A DNA stretch of 12,178 nt from Bacillota bacterium (GTDB lineage: Bacteria; Bacillota; Bacilli; Lactobacillales; Aerococcaceae), in assembly GCA_023442905.1 (NCBI GenBank), contig JAEZWY010000233.1, positions 1 through 12,178 of the forward strand, in the 5' to 3' direction. The translations under genes and the position numbers were made by a program. Every line of letters starts with the position of its first letter. Position 1 is the first letter of the stretch. Below are positions 6,823 through 12,178 of this stretch, piece by piece. The notes below the pieces were generated by a model. It worked only from the letters and a program-made list of their open reading frames with translations. It did no database searches and was not told where the DNA came from.

Positions 6823-8832
6823 TTAAAAAAAGTGCTTTTCTGTATTTGCTAAATTTCGGTAGTCTTGAATATCTAAGACAGCCTCTACTACCCCACGGAA
6901 TTGATCTTGATCATCAAAAGTGGCTAGGTATTCGATATATGCAAAAAAATTAGGGCTAGAAAAGCGCATTGGCTGAATAATCAGACGAGCATTTTTTAAA
7001 TCATCTAAAAGTTGCGCAATCTTTGGCCATAAGCGTGGTGGATGACAAAACTCAATGTCACGACCGATTTCCAAAGGTGAGCGTTTGAAAATCATCTGAT
7101 CATAAGGCACCACGTGGTTGAAATATCTAAAGCAGAAGTTTTCGTCTAAATAGGTAATTTCAAAAGGCAAGGCGTTCATTAAACTGGTGAACTCAGCAAG
7201 GGATAGATAGCCATTTTCCAAGTCTAATGGTTGATCAATGGCCACTTGGTCTGGTCTAGTGAGCAGTTGATTGTGGTGACTATACCAATCAACCTGTACA
7301 TATCCATCGGAAAATTGTATCGTTTCACTTTGTTTGCTAGTGAGATTTTCTTCGAGTCGTACTAAAGCTGTCAATTTTTTGTTTTTTAAATCTGCTTCAT
7401 TTGGTCCTTTAACAGAACGGTCTGTGCCTGGGGCGATGTCAATAAACCGTTGGATATCCTGGACGCATTCGAGGATACCTAAGAATTGATGATGATCATC
7501 GAACAGTGGTTGATATGTCACATAAATCATTGCAGTACCCTTAGCGCTTATTTCTTGGAACCAGTAGGACACAGCCTTTTCTTGACCAGATTTTAGTTTT
7601 TCAAAAACTGGGTGAATTGTCTTCCAAACACTGGCTGGAAAAAGCGTCCGTGCAGCCATCCCTAGCTGACAATCTTCACGATATTGAAAGGGGAAACCCG
7701 TCTTATCCTGACAGGGCAGGGTGTAATTTGTGTATTGAATATGTCCTGCTGAATTGATAAAGGTAAGGGTGACTGGTATCCGGTCTAAGATAATCCGCAT
7801 TTGGTTGATAGATAAGAATCCATCGCCAACAGGGAGTAGCATGTCAGGGTCAATAATCGCTTGCTGTTGGCTTTCAGCGTTTTGTGATTCGGGTTTCCCT
7901 TCCCAGCTGATGAGCATAGCGCCATCAGGAAAACTGATTCTTTGACTTTCAATAATGGTTTTACGTGGCTGGTCTACATTTTTGGTAAGTGGTGTAGTGT
8001 CTTCATGCTGGTCATCATCTTTTTCATCTGAACTTGTCCATGTGCTTGTAGGTCGGATAATCGCAAATCCGTAAATATCACTTTGTTCACTAACCTTGGC
8101 CCAATCCTGACTAGACAAACTTTCGGCTAGAATATTCATAAGAATAGCTTCCTCTTTAAAAATCATCTCCTTAAATTCATGTTCAAAATCTGCAAAAGCT
8201 AACTTTACTATCGTTAATCTTTCTGTAAAATCTGTACTTCTTAATAAATCAACTTGCTTTAAAGCTGCTTGAAATAGGTCACGAATCTCATCATCTTTGG
8301 CCCACATAACTTTGGGTGGCGCATGATAACCGTATTTTTCAAGCAGTGGAAAGAAAACCCGTTCTTTACGAGTATAGTGGTGTTCAAATTGCCCTAAGAG
8401 TTGGTATTGCCGCTTCAGGCCGTCTGTAAAGTCTAAGCGACTAGGATCATCTTCGTTTAAGGCTTCTAAGGCTTTAAAAATATTGTTGATTCGGTTAATG
8501 CAGGCTCTAAAGGCCATGTTTTCAGCTTTAAATACCTGAACGGGATGATTTTCTTGTTCGATTTCTACAGCTGAATGACCTGTTACTTGGTCTTCAAACA
8601 TGCGGGCATGTACGTTACACAATTTCAAGACATCTTCAAAGGTGATGTCATTATCGTCTTCGTAGATAATTTTTTGCTCCATCATGGCGATTTCAATGGC
8701 CGAAACACCGGAAAAGTGCTGGTTAAATGCTTCTTGTAAACTGTTAGGGTCTACGCCATGATGAAGTTGCGTCAACATGTCAGTAAGCACCTGTAATCGT
8801 TGTTTTTCTTGGTTAGTATGCTTCTTTTTCAT
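6823..8832 (-). CDS. DUF438 / hemerythrin-like / tandem PAS protein
   Basis: Soluble 669-residue protein. Residues about 12-85 form a DUF438 domain (LCNVHARMFEDQV at its end). Residues about 95-240 are a hemerythrin-like HHE four-helix domain with candidate di-iron ligands H96, H151/H152, E157, H218 and E227/E228 (motifs FEHHYTRKERVFFPLLE and FEHEFKEMIFKEEAILM). Two PAS-type units follow, about 335-465 and 535-660. Each is introduced by a similar segment (FPDGAMLISW at 301; FSDGYVQVDW at 507) and a GFLSINQM / GYLSLAEF motif. The C-terminal PAS keeps the family CHPP motif (C596-P599); the first has lost it. A linker at 262-295 is charged and low in complexity. The ATG overlaps the end of the DUF1858 gene by 20 bp, so translation is probably coupled; GGAG lies 12 bases upstream. 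No output domain such as a kinase or DNA-binding unit is seen. A role in iron, oxygen or NO sensing is inference. Confidence 0.88.
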   Translation of the reverse strand: MKKKHTNQEKQRLQVLTDMLTQLHHGVDPNSLQEAFNQHFSGVSAIEIAMMEQKIIYEDDNDITFEDVLKLCNVHARMFEDQVTGHSAVEIEQENHPVQVFKAENMAFRACINRINNIFKALEALNEDDPSRLDFTDGLKRQYQLLGQFEHHYTRKERVFFPLLEKYGYHAPPKVMWAKDDEIRDLFQAALKQVDLLRSTDFTERLTIVKLAFADFEHEFKEMIFKEEAILMNILAESLSSQDWAKVSEQSDIYGFAIIRPTSTWTSSDEKDDDQHEDTTPLTKNVDQPRKTIIESQRISFPDGAMLISWEGKPESQNAESQQQAIIDPDMLLPVGDGFLSINQMRIILDRIPVTLTFINSAGHIQYTNYTLPCQDKTGFPFQYREDCQLGMAARTLFPASVWKTIHPVFEKLKSGQEKAVSYWFQEISAKGTAMIYVTYQPLFDDHHQFLGILECVQDIQRFIDIAPGTDRSVKGPNEADLKNKKLTALVRLEENLTSKQSETIQFSDGYVQVDWYSHHNQLLTRPDQVAIDQPLDLENGYLSLAEFTSLMNALPFEITYLDENFCFRYFNHVVPYDQMIFKRSPLEIGRDIEFCHPPRLWPKIAQLLDDLKNARLIIQPMRFSSPNFFAYIEYLATFDDQDQFRGVVEAVLDIQDYRNLANTEKHFF

Positions 8833-9088
8833 TATTTTTCTTTACTCCAATTGGTTGATAGCCATTGTAAATCAGTTGTTGGCAGATAAATGCTACGGAG
8901 ACACCTGCAATTTTAGCACCGCGATTAAGGGTCACCAATTGGCCGATAGATTGGCGTAAGATTGGGTCTTCCAAAGGGGTAAAACCAATTTCAACTAATA
9001 AAGCTAATAGGTCGGGATGGTCGTCGATGAGCGTTTTGACAGGTTGGTTAAAGTCAATAGTGAAATTATCGATAGGGTTCATATGCAA
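8813..9088 (-). CDS. DUF1858 domain protein
   Basis: Small soluble protein of 91 residues (89 from the ATG) with one DUF1858 domain: PVKTLIDDHPDLLALLVEIGF at residues 16-36, TPLEDPILRQSIGQ, then TLNRGAKIAGVSVAFICQQL. This domain is related to the N-terminal part of the RIC/ScdA Fe-S repair proteins, but it lacks the paired cysteines of the redox-disulfide subgroup; C69 is its only cysteine. Two starts are possible. TTG (9088-9086) has AAGGA 7 bases upstream, while ATG (9082-9080) has it 13 bases upstream; I favour TTG, with modest certainty. It is the first gene of a two-gene operon, overlapping the DUF438 gene by 20 bp. That suggests the two proteins work together and in fixed ratio (inference). 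Biochemical function unknown. Confidence 0.85.
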   Translation of the reverse strand: MHMNPIDNFTIDFNQPVKTLIDDHPDLLALLVEIGFTPLEDPILRQSIGQLVTLNRGAKIAGVSVAFICQQLIYNGYQPIGVKKNNEKEAY

Positions 9089-9146
9089 TCACTTATCCTT
9101 TTATACTTTTGAGTAGTTGGTTAAATAGCACTACTACTTGAGAAGA

Positions 9147-9175
9147 ATAGTAAAGTTTCTGAGCTTTGAAAGCAA
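9147..9175 (-). promoter_or_regulatory. Promoter of the DUF1858-DUF438 operon
   Basis: On the - strand, TTGCTT (9175-9170), a 17-base spacer and TACTAT (9152-9147). An overlapping option is TTTCAA with TATTCT 16 bases on. The leader to the start codon would be about 50 bases. Confidence 0.55.
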
Positions 9176-9202
9176 TAAACCTAAGGATGTAGATTTATCT
9201 TA

Positions 9203-9216
9203 ATACAATATTGTAT
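9203..9216. promoter_or_regulatory. 14-bp perfect palindrome, possible operator
   Basis: ATACAATATTGTAT is a perfect inverted repeat in the divergent gap between the DUF1858 gene and the cluster assembly gene. It lies about 28 bp upstream of the - strand -35 and before the + strand promoter, a fit for a shared regulator site. It does not match the cop box, FNR, Rex or PerR consensus closely, so I do not name the regulator. Confidence 0.4.
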
Positions 9217-9243
9217 ACGAATTAAAATGAGATCATCCTTTCT

Positions 9244-9273
9244 TTGACCCTTGAAGAGCTAGCTAGCTAAAGT
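9244..9273 (+). promoter_or_regulatory. Candidate promoter of the cluster assembly gene with internal palindrome
   Basis: TTGACC (9244-9249), an 18-base spacer and TAAAGT (9268-9273). The end of the spacer is occupied by AGCTAGCTAGCT (9257-9268), a 12-bp palindrome made of three AGCT units, touching the -10. A DNA-binding protein on this repeat would block the promoter (inference). An alternative is TTAATA-17-TAAAAT at 9200-9228. Confidence 0.45.
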
Positions 9274-9303
9274 GGTAGTTAACGCAAAGGAAGGAGTGAA
9301 GAG

Positions 9304-9663
9304 ATGTCCGTATCAGCAAACACATATGGGATTGTTTTTAAAGGAGAGGCTGTGAACCACCAAAAGGACATAATGGCGCAATTACTCGAGGTTATTGACC
9401 CAGAGTTAGGGATTGATTTTCCAAATTTAGGTTTAATTTATGAAATAGATCTAAATCTCACAGGTGAGTGTACTGTAGTGATGACCCTTACGACACCAGC
9501 TTGTCCATTAGTATTTGTGATTGAAAAGGACTTTCAGGAAAAACTGAGTCAAATAGCTATCATAAAGGCAGTGACTGTTACGATTACATTCGATCCTGTT
9601 TGGTCAATCCAACGACTAAGTCCTTTTGCCTGTGTCTGCCTAGGTATGCCGATTCAAGGATAA
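9304..9663 (+). CDS. Metal-sulfur cluster assembly factor (MIP18/DUF59, SufT/YitW-like)
   Basis: A cytosolic 119-residue protein of the DUF59 family, whose members help mature or deliver Fe-S clusters. Motifs in order: LLEVIDPELGIDFPNLGLIY (27-46), MTLTTPACPL with the conserved cysteine C67, and the VTITFDPVWS block near 92-101. The C-terminal stretch SPFACVCLGMP is unusual: where relatives generally have SxxAxxxLG, this one has two extra cysteines in CxC spacing (C110, C112). About 20 residues precede the usual domain start. The ATG at 9304 has AAGGAG 7 bases upstream; an in-frame ATG near residue 24 lacks a comparable site. It is divergent from the DUF1858-DUF438 operon and has no visible suf genes near it. 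No clear terminator follows, so weak readthrough toward copB is possible. Confidence 0.9.
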   Translation: MSVSANTYGIVFKGEAVNHQKDIMAQLLEVIDPELGIDFPNLGLIYEIDLNLTGECTVVMTLTTPACPLVFVIEKDFQEKLSQIAIIKAVTVTITFDPVWSIQRLSPFACVCLGMPIQG

Positions 9664-9820
9664 AAAGCACTAGGACTGCATGAAATGCCTCATTTTATGG
9701 TGGGATAGATAAACTTATCTGAATACGCTCTATTACAGTAATAAAATTCGAAAAACATACTTAAATTGTTTTTAAACAGCTCAACCTGGAAAAAAGTATT
9801 CTTGATTGACGCATGATTAT
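9664..9820. other. Intergenic stretch without recognised features
   Basis: AT-rich DNA between the cluster assembly gene and the copB promoter. Only small inverted repeats are present: GCAT-GAA-ATGC, and AGATAA-AC-TTATCT at 9707-9720. Neither is followed by a T run, so neither is called a terminator. No small open reading frame with a ribosome site was found. Confidence 0.5.
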
Positions 9821-9849
9821 TTGCATTTTCAAAATAAGACAATTATACT
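9821..9849 (+). promoter_or_regulatory. Promoter of copB
   Basis: TTGCAT (9821-9826), a 17-base spacer and TATACT (9844-9849), a strong sigma-A match. Predicted transcription begins near 9856, just before the cop box. A perfect TATAAT also lies at 9882-9887, downstream of the operator, but its -35 (TATAGT at 9859) is poor. Confidence 0.65.
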
Positions 9850-9862
9850 TAAATCAAATATA

Positions 9863-9878
9863 GTTTACAAACGTAAAC
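9863..9878 (+). promoter_or_regulatory. CopY operator (cop box)
   Basis: GTTTACAAACGTAAAC is a perfect 6+4+6 inverted repeat. It fits the cop operon operator of Gram-positive bacteria (core TACANNTGTA, relaxed form RNYKACANNYGTMRNY) at every position. It lies between the predicted transcript start and the copB ATG, where CopY repressors bind until Cu(I) releases them. No copY gene is present in the window, so the regulator must be encoded elsewhere. Confidence 0.85.
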
Positions 9879-9913
9879 AAATATAATTATCATGCAGTAG
9901 GAGGTAGGAAATA

Positions 9914-12004
9914 ATGAATAAAGAAAATAAGACAAGACATCATCAGGATATGCACCATGATCACGACCATGAACATATGAATCACGGAGAGCATAACCAT
10001 GATCATAGTGGCCACGGTGCTCATCATGGACATGACGGACACGGCGCTCATATGATGGCTGATTTTAAGCATCGTTTCTGGGTAGTTTTGGTATTATCTA
10101 TCCCATTGGCGATTATTGCACCTATGCTGATGCACTTGTTTGGTTACCATATTGATTTTCCGGGCCAAGGGCTTTTAGAGTTTGGTCTTGCTACTATTGT
10201 ATTCTTTTACGGAGGTAAACCCTTCTTAAGTCATGCTTGGCATGAATTGAAATCAGGGGTTCCGGGTATGATGATGCTGATTTCTCTAGCGATTGTCGCA
10301 GCTTATGTCTATTCGGTTTTAACCACCTTCTTCATTAGTGGAATGAACTATTATTTTGAACTTGCTAGCTTGATATTGATTATGTTGGCGGGACATTACA
10401 TTGAGATGAAAGCGCAAATGTCAGCTGGTAATGCCGTTGAATCACTAGCCAAACTCTTACCATCAGATGCTGAAGTGATTCATGAAGACGGATCAACAAG
10501 TGAAGTAAAAGTCGACCAATTGAAGAAGGGCGACCGTATCTTCATCCGGCCAGGTGCGAAGATTCCTATCGACGCTACAGTTTATGAAGGGCATTCTGAA
10601 GTAGATGAATCAATGTTGACTGGTGAATCTGTCCCCGTATTAAAAGAAGCGGACGCGAAGATTGTTGGGGGTGCTATTAATGGGGATGGTATTCTAAAAG
10701 CTACTGTAACGAAAACGGGTACGGATACTTATTTAGCGCAAATTATTAACTTAGTTACTGACGCGCAAGCACAAAAATCTAAGGCACAATCAATTGCTGA
10801 TGTTTGGGCTAAATACCTATTTTATATCGCTTTAGTTGCAGGGATTATCGCCTTTGTTGCTTGGACTGCTATCGACGGCTACCTAACGGGCTTACAGTTT
10901 ATGGTAGCAACCTTTGTTATTGCCTGTCCGCATGCACTTGGGCTGGCAGTTCCCTTGGTAAATGCTGAATCTACGTCCTTAGCTGCTGAATCTGGTTTAT
11001 TTATTCAAAACCGTATCGCTTTTGAAGATGCTCATAAGATTGATAAGATCGTTTTTGATAAAACAGGTACTCTTACTCAAGGTGAATTTGGGGTAGATGA
11101 GATTACTGTGATGGATGACAAGTTTAATGAAACTTCTCTTTTACAAATTGTCTACGCGATTGAAAGTCAATCTGAGCATCCAATTGCTCGAGGTATAGTG
11201 AAAGAAGCTGAAAGTAGAAAGCTTGAAAAATTACCGGTTGCTGATTACCACAATTTAACCGGTAAAGGACTTGAAGGGACTGTAGATGGGAAAAACATTC
11301 AAATCCTCAGTCCGAAAGCTACTAGACAAGCAGGTTATACATTTGATGAAGAAGCTTTTAAGGCTTCTGCTTCTAAAGGTAGAACCGTTGTCTTTGTCAT
11401 CTATGACCAGGTGCTAGTAGGTGCTATTGCAGTATCCGATATTGTTCGTGAAGAGGCTAAAGCAGTGGTAGCTGACCTACAAAGTAAAGGGATTCAAGTA
11501 TTGATGTTAACCGGTGATAACCAACAAGTTGCAGATTCAGTAGGACAAGCGCTCCATTTAGATGATGTCTTCGCGGAAGTTTTATCTGATGAAAAAGCCG
11601 ACAAAATCAAATCACTACAAGCTGATGGTGGACGTGTTGCTATGGTTGGTGATGGTGTTAACGATGCGCCGGCCCTTGCTCAAGCCGATTTAGGGATTGC
11701 TATTGGTGCAGGGACAGATGTTGCGAGAGAAACAGGCGATATCATCTTGGTTGATTCAAATATCCATGATGTCTTAAATATTCTTAACCTATCAAAAGCA
11801 ACCAAACAAAAGATCAATCAAAACCTCATGTGGGGTGCGGGTTATAATGTGGTGGCTATTCCACTAGCGGCTGGTGTTTTAGCTGGATTAGGTATTGTCC
11901 TTGGGCCAGCATTGTCAGCTATCATTATGTCCTTGTCTACCGTTGTCTGTGCAGTGAATGCGCGGATGTTACGCCGTGCTTATAAGAAACTACAAGCCAA
12001 TTAA
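9914..12004 (+). CDS. copB: Copper-translocating P-type ATPase, CopB type (P1B, CPH motif)
   Basis: Membrane pump that uses ATP to export copper. The 696-residue protein begins with a His-rich tail (17 His in the first 46 residues, in HDH/HGH repeats) in place of CxxC heavy-metal domains, as in E. hirae CopB. Membrane pairs lie near 53-75, 87-104, 117-140 and 144-163; then come the actuator TGES (236-239), two helices around 300-350 holding the CPH motif (C338-H340), the phosphorylated aspartate D382 in DKTGTLT, the nucleotide-site SEHP (H422-P423), TGDN near 533, GDGVNDAP (579-586), and final helices with YNVVAIPLAAG and MSLST. CPH with a His-rich N terminus places it in the CopB subgroup rather than CopA. 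AGGAGG lies upstream of the ATG. Full length and intact, it is regulated by a cop box and carries no adjacent copY, copA or copZ. Confidence 0.95.
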   Translation: MNKENKTRHHQDMHHDHDHEHMNHGEHNHDHSGHGAHHGHDGHGAHMMADFKHRFWVVLVLSIPLAIIAPMLMHLFGYHIDFPGQGLLEFGLATIVFFYGGKPFLSHAWHELKSGVPGMMMLISLAIVAAYVYSVLTTFFISGMNYYFELASLILIMLAGHYIEMKAQMSAGNAVESLAKLLPSDAEVIHEDGSTSEVKVDQLKKGDRIFIRPGAKIPIDATVYEGHSEVDESMLTGESVPVLKEADAKIVGGAINGDGILKATVTKTGTDTYLAQIINLVTDAQAQKSKAQSIADVWAKYLFYIALVAGIIAFVAWTAIDGYLTGLQFMVATFVIACPHALGLAVPLVNAESTSLAAESGLFIQNRIAFEDAHKIDKIVFDKTGTLTQGEFGVDEITVMDDKFNETSLLQIVYAIESQSEHPIARGIVKEAESRKLEKLPVADYHNLTGKGLEGTVDGKNIQILSPKATRQAGYTFDEEAFKASASKGRTVVFVIYDQVLVGAIAVSDIVREEAKAVVADLQSKGIQVLMLTGDNQQVADSVGQALHLDDVFAEVLSDEKADKIKSLQADGGRVAMVGDGVNDAPALAQADLGIAIGAGTDVARETGDIILVDSNIHDVLNILNLSKATKQKINQNLMWGAGYNVVAIPLAAGVLAGLGIVLGPALSAIIMSLSTVVCAVNARMLRRAYKKLQAN

Positions 12005-12100
12005 TTCAAAACAAAGAGAATGTATGTATAGTTTATTGATATCTAACATGAACCGCAACAGTCTGATTATTCAATTAACTGGGAAGAGGATAGCATTCAT

Positions 12101-12178
12101 ATGATAGAGACGACTACTAGGATGTTTCTTATGAAAGAGGAGTCTGTTGATATGAGAATAGTAAGATTAGGACAAACA
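12101..12178 (+). CDS. Start of an unidentified gene, cut by the window edge
   Basis: An open frame runs off the end of the window. Two starts are possible: ATG at 12101 (26 codons visible) or the in-frame ATG at 12152 (9 codons, MRIVRLGQT). The second has AAAGAGGAG 9 bases upstream and is the better ribosome site; the first has GAGG 11 bases upstream. Too little is visible to assign a family. It lies about 100-150 bp behind copB on the same strand, with no terminator seen between them, so co-transcription is possible. Confidence 0.4.
   Translation, partial: MIETTTRMFLMKEESVDMRIVRLGQT

Noticed and set aside
9707..9720. Inverted repeat AGATAA-AC-TTATCT as a terminator for the DUF59 gene
   Set aside because: Short AT-rich stem with almost no loop and no following T run.
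9890..10072. 60-residue open frame opposite the copB start
   Set aside because: A Met/Val-rich product arising from the reverse complement of the His codon repeats of CopB; no ribosome site.
12048..12104. 18-codon open frame after copB
   Set aside because: No ribosome site and overlaps a better-supported start of the next gene; too short to judge.
1..12178. Mobile element, CRISPR array, tRNA, rRNA or phage genes
   Set aside because: No transposase-like frame, no regularly spaced repeats, no RNA gene signatures; base use looks even across the window.

Overview
The window comes from a low-GC Gram-positive bacterium, most likely in the Lactobacillales. The support is an E. hirae-type CopB copper ATPase under a cop box, a Lactobacillus-type nucleoside deoxyribosyltransferase and deoxynucleoside kinase, strong AAGGAGG-like ribosome sites and several TTG starts. 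Aerococcaceae or Carnobacteriaceae are plausible, but I cannot fix the genus from this sequence. There is no sign of phage, IS elements, CRISPR, tRNA or rRNA.

Layout. (1) Positions 1-1417, + strand: an AT-rich leader, then a branched-chain amino acid aminotransferase (ilvE) closed by a strong hairpin terminator. (2) Positions 1425-6640, - strand: a dNTP supply region. Reading in the direction of transcription, nrdD and nrdG (anaerobic ribonucleotide reductase and its radical-SAM activase) lie behind two NrdR boxes. A second good promoter then precedes a deoxynucleoside kinase, an HD-domain phosphohydrolase and a class II nucleoside 2-deoxyribosyltransferase, ending in a terminator that converges with that of ilvE. 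(3) Positions 6730-9303: a divergent region. On the - strand, a small DUF1858 protein overlaps a 669-residue DUF438 / hemerythrin / tandem-PAS protein. On the + strand, separated by about 215 bp holding two palindromes, is a MIP18/DUF59-type metal-sulfur cluster assembly factor. (4) Positions 9664-12178, + strand: a promoter and CopY-type operator, a His-rich CopB-type P1B ATPase, and the first codons of an unidentified next gene.

How the genes fit together. The central block joins de novo anaerobic dNTP synthesis (nrdDG) to deoxyribonucleoside salvage (kinase, deoxyribosyltransferase) and a probable nucleotide pyrophosphohydrolase. The DUF1858/DUF438-hemerythrin/DUF59 locus is the least explained part. 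Its domains resemble a split and enlarged version of the RIC/ScdA iron-sulfur repair proteins with a PAS sensor added, beside an Fe-S assembly factor. I infer a redox, nitrosative or iron-sensing Fe-S maintenance role; this is not shown by the sequence. The copper pump fits the same metal-stress theme but has its own regulation.
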